Positions 47,189 to 58,423 of a DNA stretch of 64,000 bases are shown in pieces; the stretch's first letter is position 1, and the number at the start of each line of letters is the position of its first letter. Under the pieces are notes generated by a model. The model did no database searches. It saw only the letters and a list, made by a program, of their open reading frames with translations, and was not told where the DNA came from. Source of the DNA: Owenia fusiformis (lineage: Eukaryota; Annelida; Polychaeta; Sabellida; Oweniidae); NCBI GenBank assembly GCA_903813345.2, contig CAIIXF020000007.1, positions 32,103,564 through 32,167,563 of the forward strand, written 5' to 3'. The position numbers and the translations under genes are program-made.

Positions 47189-48109
47189 TTTGTACACATT
47201 TGTGTTCTTGTTTTAAGATGCTAATTCACTCCCGGATGAAAAATGATTAGTTCCTCACTAAATGGTATGTTATCAACAATTTACGTAGATATATGATTGA
47301 ATATCTGCTTATTACATATCTGCACGCAGGTGTACTGGTAAAAATATTGTTGTTATTGGATTAACATAGTAAATATCTCTGTGGAATTAAACAGACAATA
47401 TATTATCTAAAGGCTGGTTATCAGTATTAGAGCAAAAAGCTTTTTGGAAAATTAGAAACTGTGTCTTGATGATTATATTAATCTACTCTGGTGAATTTAT
47501 TCCTTGCATATATTAGAAATTAAACAAATGAAGAAGATGGTATTGAATAAATAGAAATCTGAAAATCAGAAAGATTTTCATTAAGCAATTGATATAATTG
47601 ATGCAGAACACTTCCATCATCAATTTATAAATAAATAAAGATTTAATAGCTATGTGTTAGTTTGAGAACAGAAAGTGTCTCGTTCCCTCATTCTTACAGT
47701 ATGATAAATATGCCTGGCAATCCACAGAACATCTGAATATTTACAAGCGTAATAACAAGATTACCGTTGTAGAGAGATTGCTCTATATCTGTTGGAGTGT
47801 CACCCTAATTGTATTTTCAACACTACAGGTTGCGAATAATACATAATACAGATCATTCGCTGCTTGGGATGCGCAAATGAATAAGAGTTCTTGAAAAATA
47901 CGATGCATAGCCAAGGAGGAATTAATTCTCACAGAGGCACAATTACTTCTCGAAGCTTAGCAATAATTTAACTTATCTATAGCCGTACATAATATTTGGA
48001 TCTTATTAGCTAACTCTCATTAGGTTGTTTTATCCAAGTTGCATTTTAAGCAATTACAGAGGATTTTTATAAAAATTACGCTTTGTTCGGGAAATTTGAA
48101 GATGGAATT
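47189..48109 (+). other. CACNB intron upstream of the 48 kb exon
   Basis: AT-rich. TTTTATAAAAATT at 48065-48077, about 40 bp before the ATG, resembles a TATA box and may mark a promoter for the next exon. Confidence 0.35.
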
Positions 48110-48178
48110 ATGCTAGAAATGGGAAGATGGAGAAGATATTCGTCAGGTCTAAGTGACCTTGACTCGTCTCTCTCATTG
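48110..48178 (+). CDS. CACNB: Possible alternative first exon of CACNB (23 codons)
   Basis: ATG at 48110, 23 codons, ending TCATTG^GTAAGC in phase 0. The peptide is MLEMGRWRRYSSGLSD followed by LDSSLSL. Short basic-then-Ser-rich first exons are usual in vertebrate CACNB2 isoforms. The length equals that of the 12115 exon. An upstream ATG at 48102 opens a four-codon frame (MELC) that overlaps the main start, a possible brake on translation. The next exon is not in the window, so the link to CACNB is by position and phase only. The chance of a random short frame is not negligible. Confidence 0.45.
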
Positions 48179-51110
48179 GTAAGCCTTTACATATACTAAA
48201 ATATAACTTCTACTTATGCTATTTCGTATTAAACATAATTTGTCTGGAAATATCTGTAAGATCCCTGTAATATTATTAAGTAAGCTGGGTAGCATGTATA
48301 ATTTGGCAAATGTAATCTTCTGCACATACCGACATTATGTATCGCAGGTAGAAAGTTGTTTTTAAAAATCTACCTTTAGATTGGTTATGCTATACAATGT
48401 ATTGTAGAGTATGTGTAGCATATCTGCTAGCTTGTAAAGGCGCCCAAGTTTAGAAAAGTGATGTTTTCTGATTTTTCTGACGTAGGTTTTGACACAACAT
48501 ATGGAATAGAATGTTTCATCTTTTACAATAACAAGTTTTATGATAATCTTGCACTTGTGAAACTGTTACAAAGTCAGGGATATATTCCACACTCTCTCTA
48601 CCTGCGTATATAGATTGCTATATTGCTCTATCCCTAGACCTCTCATTTCCGAAACAATCTGTTTGTTAATTTTCTCTGGTTGTGACATTTACAGGGGAAT
48701 TAAGCTAGGAGTCTTTCTCTTCTATGCAACATATTGATGGGGTGATGTGCTATTGCTTTTGCATGCAGATCTCAGGCTCAAACTCACTTTGCATTTTTGT
48801 CCAGAATGTGTGGGATACAAAAGGCAAATAATTATCATTTTCACAATTACCTATCTGCCTTTTATCAAAATGTGCCATCATTTTATCTTCTTTTTTTATT
48901 AAGTGCAGATTAAATTTTTCAATTTGGTGCAAATAGGTTTTCAATTTGGTGCAAATATAGGTAAATTAGGTGCAAGCCTTTCAAGTTGCAACACTTACTT
49001 GCCTCAGTGATGGGGAGAACACTGGAATAAAACAACATGGTCAGCAAAGTCTCCTTTGAGAGAAGGCATCTGGAATGTTAACCTCCTTTGGGAGTCAGTA
49101 GGATTATTACATATATTATGAATTCTCTCTGGTTTGTTCTTAACTATATGAGCTGTCAAGAAGTAAATCAAGTTAGGTCAGAGAGTAGAAATAATAAATT
49201 CTGTGAGGTAACTATTACGTCAGTATAGAATTAGCTAAATAGGCAGTAAGTTGACATCTTGCTCTTATAACAGGAAGTACAGCAGGTACTAGCAATCCCA
49301 TAATCCTTTGCAAGTATTCTGTCTGTAGGTCATGCGTCATTGGTTTATTCCTCAGAATTAATAGCAGTCACAGGAATCCCACATGTGTTATTTTACCCAA
49401 TGAATAGAGATCAAACAATTTGTTTTCCTTGATCCATAAATGATCATTTAAAATTCAGATATTGATGGGAGCTTGAAGCATGTAGAATATTTACGAGAAC
49501 TAACAAAGCTTTTACATGCTTAGTGGGATAGAGAAGAGGGGTAATAATGAAGCAGTTTAATGTTTTAAGGAATTACAAGCACTGTAATTTAGTGCATAGT
49601 CAGCAATGTTCTAACCTGCTCTACCTTGAGGAGAGTGAAGTCTTCAGTGTTTAAAGTTTGAGGGATTGTTTAAATAGAAACCAATTTCAAAAAAGGAGGG
49701 TGTTTACTAAATAATGTTCATCTAATGTGAATATCAGAATAAATGAAGTGATCTTTTCAATTAACTGTCAGTAAACTAAAGTTACAATAGTTAACTTGGA
49801 AATTGTTTATATCATAAACATATTATCATGTTTCATTTCATAAATTAGAAGATCTTCATAAATGAGAGAAACATTGATTATTATTTTCATTAAATATTGT
49901 CTGGATTTGGATAATATTAATAACCTGAAACCGCAAATAATTATGCGCAAATAATGTTTTGTAATATAAAACCCATAAGCAGTTATTTCCCTAAGGTTCC
50001 AAGTGTATTGGAATTTGCTGTTTCGCTTCAAGCACCTTGTGACCTCTTTAGGATAACAATATATTATATAAACCCATCTGCTTGGGGTGTTCAGATCCTC
50101 ACAATATATTATAATGGTTATGTGATCAATTACTTATGTAAAAATACAAAAGTTCTTCTACCTTCTTACAAATATTCAGATATTTAGAACCCACCTTGAT
50201 TGCATCTGCTAGTACTCGTCATATTTGAAGTTTGGCATTCATCCAATCAGAGGAGAGTACTTCAAACTTTTACCTATTATGCATCTTAAAGATTTTTTTC
50301 AAAGATACTACCTTTGGGCATTTGTGGGGTTCTTGAAGAATCAATTTTGACTGCAAATCTCAACAATTTGAAACCGATCTACTAAAACTAATAATTTGGA
50401 TATCAAAAATCTGAATTCTTACTATGGTCTCCCGTTACTGTTAATATACAGCTCCAAATTCAAGATCGCCAGAAATAAAGATTTTAAATAAGCTTTATGT
50501 TATCCATGCCAAGGATACCATATTATTTGAATGCCAGACGTTTATGCATACTTCTGATCTCTATTTTGAAGAGTTATTTGTTTATTATAACTCAGGTTGA
50601 TCCATCAGGGGAGAACACTGCATCTGTTGCATGCATATTCTCACTTATCAGACCCTCTTTTAGCCCAACTGGTGAGAGCCTTGATAGAGTTGATGTTGTG
50701 AAGATAACAATGATGCATACAGGATTTAAAGATAAAGAGTTAAACAACAAGTTGTATCTGAAATAGGAGATCAAGATTCCCCATGCTTGACAGCTTGATT
50801 TTTTATTCTGCCAATCTTGTTTCTGTGTGATCATTTTGACTCACCAAATCTTGAAAAACAATGTAAGGTAGTCACATACCATGTTTTGTTTTATTTTATG
50901 CCGATCTTGAAGTGACTTATATTTGTGCCACTAGTCATCAAGAGTGAATACCTTAAAATGTCTTTATGTAACCAACACAAGTGTTGACATATTGTTATAT
51001 TCTCCAACCTTTTATTGGTGGTATTTGGTGTCAATCTCTGACAAATGGCAGGTGGTAACATTTTACATGTTTATGCTTTGTTTATATATGCCATCAGTAA
51101 CATACTTAGA
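48179..51110 (+). other. Intronic or intergenic stretch, little recognised
   Basis: AT-rich. Patches AATTTGGTGCAAATA (48925-48970) and GATGGGGAGAACACTG (49010-49026) recall 35700-35760 and 50605-50622 and point to a decayed shared repeat. Opposed frames over 50497-50834 are not supported as genes. Confidence 0.4.
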
Positions 51111-51111
51111 G

Positions 51112-51222
51112 GTTATGTCACTATGACGTGAAATATGCCCGAGTTCTGTCGATATAGGCCGACCTTGGGAGGCCTATATCTCGACAAGAACAAGGGCATA
51201 TTTCACGTCATAGTGACATAAC
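51112..51222. repeat. Near-perfect foldback, arms about 50 bp
   Basis: GTTATGTCACTATGACGTGA (51113 on) and its inverse ending at 51221 are exact. The pairing continues through AATATGCCC, TTCT.GTCGA and GATATAGGCC to a loop GACCTTGGGA. It carries a TGACGTGA CRE-like half in each arm. It is non-coding, a foldback or MITE. Confidence 0.85.
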
Positions 51223-51731
51223 TGATGTATTACATACTTAATAAGACTAAAGTGTTCCAATCTGAGCGTCTAAAGTTAAAAGTTCGCCCAGAATTCGAAA
51301 GAAATTGAACTTGATTTGCCGAACCACACTCTGAAAGTGCCCACTAACATCTGTACAGATTAATGTGCGTATAACAAATCCGCCATATGCCGAGTTCAGA
51401 ACACGCAATTCTTACACTTAACGATCATGGTATCAGTAATTTATATGATACAGAGCTGCTTCATTATTGAAATAGTTCTAAATCACCTTGAAATAAATAC
51501 GTGAAGCATATAGGTCCAATGGGAATCCCAGCTGGGAAACCCCGATGTCAAAAGTTCATTCTATCCCATAATTCAAAGAAAAAACAAAAGTTCGATGGCT
51601 AGAGTAAACGCAACATACTAGTATTACTATCAGTTCAGTATGTACATGTTGTGACAAATACATAATGAGCATGGTGTTTACTTACCCACGCATTGACGTA
51701 AATTCCATTACAGTGTATTTGTGACTATTGG

Positions 51732-51935
51732 CCCTGTTAAAAATGTTCAACCTTGAATTTGGGACATTCAACCCCATGATTATTTCATTGAAAAACTGAA
51801 AAACAATGGATGAAAAAAACAAACCGTTGAAAAAAATACAATGGTTTTTTTTCAACACATTGAAAAATTCAGTTGTAGTTTTCAATATATTGAAAAAAAT
51901 TCAATAATATATTTTGCTCATACAGTAAAACTCCT
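51732..51935 (+). repeat. Dispersed repeat family P3, copy 1
   Basis: Starts CCCTGTTAAAAATGTTCAAC and continues CTTGAATTTGGGACA, exactly the inverse of 59990-60024. The body is made of TTGAAAAA / TTTTTTCAA words in both copies, and each ends near ACAGTAAAAC. It is non-coding. Confidence 0.8.
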
Positions 51936-52547
51936 CTGATAGAAGTAGAAAAGTTACTTTAGGTTATCTTGGTATTTATAGTTTATGTGAATGCTTATAA
52001 CAACATTTAGTGTTTGTGAAAGATTTTAAAGGTATTTTGTCAGGAGATAATGATTGATGATGTTTAAAAGTTTCATTGTCATTGGTATGCTAGATGATCT
52101 GTTTAGAATTTTCTATGGGTCAAATCATGAGCTCAACTAAATGGAAAAATTATTTTTTATTTTAATTCAAAATGAAATTATCTGTTTATAATTTCCCTTG
52201 ATTAGGTCCTTAAAAATACAAATGAATTGGGATGTTATTAGACCTTGTTAACGTATTGTTTGGATGGGTTTAATAATCAAAGAAGACAATTTCATATTAA
52301 CCAATAAATTAATGATTTTATGTTCAAACTTTATGTTGCCTCTTTAAGTTGATACTAACTTTGGGTGTTATTATGAAACAAGTGATCGAATGTTGCTATT
52401 ATGAAACAAGTGATCATGATCTAATGTTGCTATTATAAAATAAGTGATCTAATGTTCTATATGTCTCTGGTAAAGATGACTGTTAACATGCTGTTTATTT
52501 TTTTTATATAGAATCACATCCTTCCATACATTGTATAATATAAACTA
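51936..52547 (+). other. Non-coding, nothing recognised
   Basis: AT-rich. A short repeat, GAAACAAGTGATC(G/A)(T/A), stands at 52377-52445 in three decayed copies. Confidence 0.4.
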
Positions 52548-52715
52548 TATATCAAACCAATTATTTCATTCAAAATTAATGCATTACATTAATTTATGAA
52601 ATTATAGTAAGATTTCACTGTTTAAGTATGATATTTTAGATCGTATTTTCCCCATACAAATTGAATATAGACCCCAGTACTCGGGGAGTGCGATAAAAAG
52701 ATTTGTCTACTTGTT
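52548..52715. repeat. Left copy of a 165-bp direct repeat flanking a tRNA-like sequence
   Basis: Shares with 53258-53425 the blocks AAATTAATG, AAGATTTCACTGTTTA, TATTTTCCCCATA, AAATTGAATATAG(A/G)CCCCAGTA, and then CGGGG.GTGCGAT. The two copies are about 710 bp apart in the same orientation. Confidence 0.75.
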
Positions 52716-53138
52716 GAGAGCATGCAATTTTTCATAAAAACACTAAAACAAAATTGAAAGTTAAACTCATGAATTTTGTTATACATAAAAAATTACCTAC
52801 TCCATGCAATAGGTATATCATATGCAGGTAACCTTCACTTCTGTTTGAAGTCCAATAAAGCTAGGAGTAAAACAGTGTCAGAGTATACATGTAATACTTA
52901 AAATGTACCACTTCTTTTTCAAATTTTTAATGGCAAGATATAGTGACATTAGAATATTCACATATGCTTTTAGTATAATTTTGAAGGTATTAATGAGATC
53001 TAGATGTATTGGGTCTTTTTCTTTTTTCATGAAAAGTAATGTTAATGTTTGTCTACCATAGGGGAGCATTTTCAAATATGGTTAATCTGAAAACATAGGA
53101 TCAAATCCTATGCTAAGGGCTGATGTGAAAAAGACACT

Positions 53139-53211
53139 CCACCCTGGTGGGAATCGAACCCACAACCTCCTGATTACATGTCAGGTGCTCTACCACTTGA
53201 GATACAGAGCC
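53139..53211 (-). tRNA. tRNA-like sequence, anticodon TGT by position, probably a pseudogene or SINE head
   Basis: On the minus strand a 72-base cloverleaf can be drawn: GGCTCTG acceptor side, D arm with GTGGTAGAGC (A-box like), anticodon stem CCTGA/TCAGG around CATGTAA, T arm with GGTTCGATTCC (perfect B box). By position the anticodon is TGT (Thr), but base 33, normally T, is A. The acceptor stem pairs at only about 5 of 7. These faults and the flanking direct repeats argue for a tRNA-derived element. Confidence 0.5.
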
Positions 53212-53257
53212 AACTGACTCTTTCACATCAACATTGCATATATGGCATCACAGCCAA

Positions 53258-53425
53258 ATACATTAAACCAAATCCCTATCCCAAATTAATGACCATTAAA
53301 TCAATTTAAGAAATGATAGAAAGATTTCACTGTTTAGTATTATATTTAGATTATATTTTCCCCATATTCACAAATTGAATATAGGCCCCAGTAAACACGG
53401 GGTGCGATCACAAGATCTTTTACTC
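53258..53425. repeat. Right copy of the 165-bp direct repeat
   Basis: Partner of 52548-52715 (see there for landmarks). The two copies have diverged by substitutions and small indels. Confidence 0.75.
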
Positions 53426-54797
53426 TTAAACAACCCCCTTTTCCCCCATTTTACTACGTTCATTCATATGGCAAACTTACCAAGTTTTTATCTTATTCTC
53501 TAAAGTTAATGCTAACTTTAGATTCAAGTACAGATGTAAATTGCTTAAAGAATTAATCATGTTTGATTCAAAGTTTCATGTTTACAAAATTCAAGCAATA
53601 GAAAATTATGCAAACAATCATAGAAAATTATGCAAATGAGTCATGTGATCATTGAAAAATTTATGTCAAACTCACTTCCACCAGCCAATGTCTTAAGACA
53701 GATCTTATGACCAGTTTATATTAGAGTATATTAGGATTGCTCGATGCCTTATTTTAATCACAAGATATCACCTCCAATTAATCAAATGATATTGATATAT
53801 TTTAGATATAACCGATAATCAATTTTCTTCCACAGATCTTACCACTAAATTGTTAAGAACTTTTTTTCCTACTATATTCTATTATTATTCTGAAATGGAT
53901 GCTTATTTACCATTAGATGAAATTCAATCATATGACTGATTATAAAAGAAAAGGATGTGCCTGTGAGTTAAAAATAAACAAATACTTATGATCAAAATAT
54001 AATGAGTTAATTTAATGTGGATGTTGTAATAAAGTCCAGACATGTTTTATTTCTTTGACATCAAAGACTATTAATTCATGAGAAAATTATGCCTCTTCAT
54101 ACATTTGTATTACATACATAAGTGTTATTTCAATAATACGATTATAAATGTAATCATTCTCAGTTCTGATGAGTTAAAAAGAAATCAGTTGAATCATTCC
54201 ACTTTTTTTAACATCCTATAAGACATATTACTTAATCAATGTAGTAATAGAAATTATAAGAAATATAATTAAATATAACTTTTATCAATTACACCCTTGG
54301 TATACGCAGCTAACGAAAATTGACCGGTACGGGTCAAAAGCTGGACCGGTAAAACAGCCATAACTTGCTCAATATTGACTTCCTCGTGTCTAATTTGAAA
54401 TATATGATGCCTCCCGATGCTTTTAAGTACCCCAATTTTTTACAGATTTTTAAACGGACCAAAACTCTCTAAATGCGCATTTATACTCTTTTCTCTCAAG
54501 AACGACTGTCTCATTTTCACGATAACTTTTATTTAGTACTTCTAACATATAAGATCTATTTTCCCCATCAAGATATGATGTAAATGACATGCCATTTACA
54601 TCTTGTGAGTTTCAATGACACGCGTTTGATTTTATAAAAAATGCCAAACTTTGTGACAAAGAATTTCATCCTGCTTGCAGCGAGAAGATGGACCGGTATA
54701 AATATAACTTTACATTCAAAGTTTTGACAAATAATTTACATTCCTATTTCTGACTGAGTTACATTATGCCATTTTGAAATCTGTATAATGGAAATAT
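53426..54797 (+). other. Non-coding, mostly unrecognised
   Basis: Includes the inverted octamer-repeat copy at 53583-53655. GGACCGGTA words occur at 54323, 54344 and 54691 in a GC-richer patch (54300-54700) that may be part of an unidentified inserted element. Confidence 0.4.
53583..53655 (-). repeat. Octamer-containing repeat P4, copy 1 (inverted)
   Basis: On the minus strand it reads GATCACATGACTCATTTGCA, then GTTTGCATAATTTTCTATTG and CTTGAATTT, matching the order seen at 56183-56253 and 58131-58196. Confidence 0.7.
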
Positions 54798-54905
54798 TGT
54801 AGCATAGCCAGGAAGAGGCAGACAAGGCAAACTTCAGAGCTTTTTAACAGGTTTGGAAATATTTTTTGCATCATTGCTATTTTCTTCCTGGAAACGCGAC
54901 TGGTA
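54798..54905. mobile_element. hAT-like MITE, GTAGCCAGGA family, short copy
   Basis: ATTGTAGCATAGCCAGGAAG at the left, TTCTTCCTGGAAACGCGACTG at the right. Same family as 28624-28893. Confidence 0.55.
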
Positions 54906-55104
54906 CGGATGTTATTGTAAAGCTCATATATGTTTTAAATGGACATTAACATACATAATAGCATCATAGATTACAAAGTTCATGAATCTAGAAGTAGATA
55001 TTTTTTCAATAAAAATGAGCTAAGAGCTACTCCAAATACTGTAAAATTGAAAATTACTGTGATTTTGGTATACAAATTGGTACTCCATATTTTGCAAATA
55101 GTAA

Positions 55105-55601
55105 CACCCCAGTCACATTTGTCGCACGGCGGCCGTAAGCTGACCGCAGATCAATTAAATCGGTGAATTTCTGCGGCGAGCGTAGGAAAACCATGGGCGC
55201 CTTGCGGTCTCCGTACGGCGTATGCAGATTTTTACAGGCCACAGGGAAGGCGTAGAAATTATAACTCGGAGTTATAATATTTTTCATTTCTGCGGTGCCC
55301 GTAGAAATCAACTGGCTCAACAAGATTGAATCATTATTTGTCTATGTTTCACTATCACTTTTCATTTGATATTACATCCTAGCACTATGAATAACATCTA
55401 CAAATTGTCCTGATGTAAATAAAATGAAAAAAAGTATTATTTATCAACAGAAATTGAAAATTCACCGTGCGGCTGCCGTGGGAAATGTGACTGCAAAAGT
55501 ATGAGAGCGCAGAAATTCTATGGCGAGCGTAGAAAAGCTACAGATGTACTGGCTGCAGAAATGATAGACCGCATGGCGGCCGTGGGAAATGTGACTGGGG
55601 T
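55105..55601. mobile_element. Harbinger-like MITE, TAA target duplication, 497 bp
   Basis: Perfect 16-bp inverted ends, CACCCCAGTCACATTT (55105-55120) and its inverse (55586-55601), flanked by TAA at 55102-55104 and 55602-55604. Homology continues inward (CGGCGGCCGTA / ACGGCCGCCAT). It is GC-rich with an internal repeat of the right end (CCGTGGGAAATGTGACTG at 55476 and 55577). A 3-bp TAA duplication suggests PIF/Harbinger, with other superfamilies possible. The open frames within it are not genes. Confidence 0.7.
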
Positions 55602-55894
55602 GTAAGGCCCAAATATTATTTCCAACACATTTAAGGCCTTTTTGAGATGTCATGCTCTTATTTTAAAGTAAGTAGCTACATATAAATGGCCTCAACTCCC
55701 CCCCCCCCCCCACTAGGAATGAAAGTGCTTTTATTCTACTTCTTCATCTAGTTTGATCTTGCAGGGATATTTCTTGTATCAATGCAAAAACTTAAAAATT
55801 ATGAACAAAACTACAGAAAAAATGTAGATATCAGCAATCAAACATTTATAAGAATAATTTCATTTTGACCATTCTAACAATAAAGAGAAAGCTG

Positions 55895-56253
55895 TTAACA
55901 CCAATCTTTAATGGTCATCCTGGTCACAACAGGTTGTTATGAAAACAAAAGCATTGATTGCACTTATGATCATGTAGCTATTATCCAAAAATATGTAGTC
56001 TTCTGAATTCATTAAACGATTTAAATTTGAAATGTATAACAGAATTCCTCTAAACCGAATTTGTAAACCTAATCAAAAACATAACCTCATATTATATGAT
56101 ATTTCTAATGATCAATTGAAAAAAGTAGCAAAGTTATTACTTTTACTATTTCATAAGATCTTATTATCACACTTTTGTTCAAGGGTCACATGACTCATTT
56201 GCATAATATACAATGTTCATTTGCATAATATTCAATGTCTTGAATTTAGCCAA
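55895..56253 (+). repeat. Repeat P4, copy 2
   Basis: Resembles 57870-58196 from TGGTCACAACAGGTTGT to the core CAAGGGTCACATGACTCATT, TGCATAATATACAATG, CATTTGCATAATATTCAATG and TCTTGAATT. The core contains two ATTTGCAT octamers about 25 bp apart. Confidence 0.7.
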
Positions 56254-57031
56254 AAGTGTTCTGCTATCCAAGTTTCACAACACTACAACTGAAATGATAA
56301 AATATCAAATATTACTTCCTTAGATCATATATTTAGTTAAAGCAAAAATATAAAAATATATCATTCTCTTGATATTCACTAGCAGATATTGTTGTTTGCA
56401 TGATTGAAACAGATGTTTTAAACATTTAACCAATCTGTTGATTTGATTTTGGTTCTCAAATAGATATTTTCTTATCGATTTACAAGAGTTGCCTGAATTC
56501 CCAATATACTTGTTTATATTTTAAAAGGGCAATAAGTACTTGGCTGTTCTTTCCTGTCACATTCATTCTAATTAATGATTTAAACTATATGAAAGGTGAA
56601 GTGAGTGTCAAAACACTAATTTCATGCCAAATAGATTTTATCTCGCACCATTCAATATCTTGATATGTCGAGAATTTAGTGACAACTCCATCGAAACAAC
56701 ATGGGCTACTAACTGGGCATCATATGTAACACCCTTACCCCCCCCCCCCCCCACTAAACCCAGTCATGTTTATGTCTTTCCAGTGATGTTCCTTCCCGCG
56801 TCAGTTAATAAACTTCAAATTAAACTGAGAATTCACTTTTCCAATTCTAGATTGAAAAAAAAAGATTAGTGAACAGTCAAAAGTATTAATTTGATAATTG
56901 ATGTGTAATATCTTCATATTATTATTTTACATGTGTTGCTTAAAAATATACTGAATGATAAATGTTCTTTTAGATTAGGAATAGTATGATTTGTAGAATT
57001 GCTTCCGCTACATAATGCTGTATAGAGCAAC
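56254..57031 (+). other. Non-coding, nothing recognised except C-runs
   Basis: A C homopolymer of about 15 at 56738-56752 and a similar one at 55697-55710 both end in CACTA. Otherwise AT-rich. Confidence 0.4.
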
Positions 57032-57160
57032 CGTGGGCGTAGCCTGGGGAGATTGTTGAAAATTACTTTTGATCCCTTACCCCCTTTTCAGATCTCGCTT
57101 CACTCACAGAAATGCACCCCCCCCTTTGAGCTTGCTGGCTATACCCCTGGCTACAATGAT
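57032..57160. mobile_element. hAT-like MITE with GGGCGTAGCCTGGGG ends
   Basis: GTGGGCGTAGCCTGGGGAG at the left and CTGGCTATACCCCTGGCTAC at the right, with a CCCCCCC tract before the right end. It is non-coding. Confidence 0.55.
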
Positions 57161-57652
57161 TTATTACATGTACCTATAATAACAATTGGAGACTAAACTC
57201 TGCGAGGGTTGTTAAACCAACAAATTAGTATAATATGATAACAAAGGGCTAATTTCTTAATCTGTCCATTTCCTTGTTTTATTACTGTCTGATCAGAACC
57301 ACCTTGATTACTTTTTATGTCTAGCAATTATTATAGATTTGATGAACTATAATCTTTACTTCTTCAGTGTTTTAGAATATGCTTTTATTATAAGCTTAGT
57401 CCATTTATGTACCCATGTACATTATGGGCCTTACTAGAAGATTAAGGACTATTAAGAGAGATATTTTTAGGTTATTAGGTCACTATAGTGGTAATATATA
57501 ATAGTTCGTTTTATACCTTGACCATTAATGTTAGCAGTTATATAAATTTAAAGAAGGATATGAGAATGAAAATTCTCTAGATCAGTGATTTATGAAATCA
57601 AACAATAAATAGGAAGTGGTAATATCAATACATGTATTGATATTCCAGAGAT
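57161..57652 (+). other. Non-coding; perfect 24-bp palindrome at its end
   Basis: 57621-57644 is AATATCAATACATGTATTGA followed by TATT, a perfect palindrome with no loop. Nothing else was recognised. Confidence 0.5.
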
Positions 57653-57860
57653 TGACATGGGCATAGCCTGGGGAGTGCCCCCCCCACCCCACAAAAAAGC
57701 AGTTTTGTAAAATTTGTTGTAAAAACATTATCAAATTACATTTTGAAATGCTTAGATTGCACTATAGACAATATAGATTTTAAAAATTTTCCAGGGCTCT
57801 TAGTGTTGCAAACTCAAAGAATCACCCCCCCCCCTTACAAGTGCTGGCTACACCCCTGGA
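57653..57860. mobile_element. Second hAT-like MITE with GGGCATAGCCTGGGG ends
   Basis: ATGGGCATAGCCTGGGGAGT at the left, GTGCTGGCTACACCCCTGG at the right, C-tracts inside both ends. It closely resembles 57032-57160 in end sequence. Confidence 0.55.
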
Positions 57861-57869
57861 TTGATGCAC

Positions 57870-58196
57870 TCTTTTAAATGAACTTTTTGATCACAACAGA
57901 TTGTATAATTATAAAAACAACAAAAATGTTGATTGCTTTGGTGATAATTTTCCAGCCGTTTGCTGTTTATTGTAATTCTTAAATCACTTTTAAGTTTGGA
58001 AATTGATATTAAAACTATTTTTCTAATTTCTCTTTTATCAAAAAACTGTAACATTAAATGTTTTAAATGAACAATTTCATTAAGAAAAGTTTTAGAAACA
58101 TATTTCCAAAATAACATTTCAACAACTTCAAGGGTCACATGATTCATTTACATAATATACTATGCTCATTTGCATAATATTCAATGTCTTGAATTC
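57870..58196 (+). repeat. Repeat P4, copy 3
   Basis: Partner of 55895-56253, with GATCACAACAGATTGT at the start and the CACATGATTCATTT..TTTGCATAATATTCAATG core at the end. Confidence 0.7.
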
Positions 58197-58423
58197 AGCA
58201 AAATTAAAACTTCTCTACTAATATGTGACTTTGGGCTTTCTGGAACCAAAGAGTCAATAAAATATATATATTATATACAGGTCCATCCCAAGAGATTGTG
58301 GTTTTTACCAACTTTTAAAATATAATCTTCTTTGAAAATGTAACTTCTAGGTCGGCAAGATTCCCCATAGATCCCATGTTACAAAATCACAAAAGTGAAA
58401 TGTTGTTTTTTGTGTTGAGCAGA

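Noticed and set aside
50497-50834. Overlapping frames on both strands (plus SGENTASVACIFS.., minus AVFSPDGST..)
   Set aside because: Neither has splice borders or a recognisable domain. A GGGGAGAACACTG word is shared with other intronic repeats, so repeat-derived sequence is more likely.
53139-53211. A functional threonine tRNA gene
   Set aside because: A at the position that should be T33, an imperfect acceptor stem and flanking repeats argue for a tRNA-derived element instead.
55054-55653. Two minus-strand frames
   Set aside because: Both fall in the GC-rich MITE at 55105-55601 and reflect fewer stops at higher GC, not coding.
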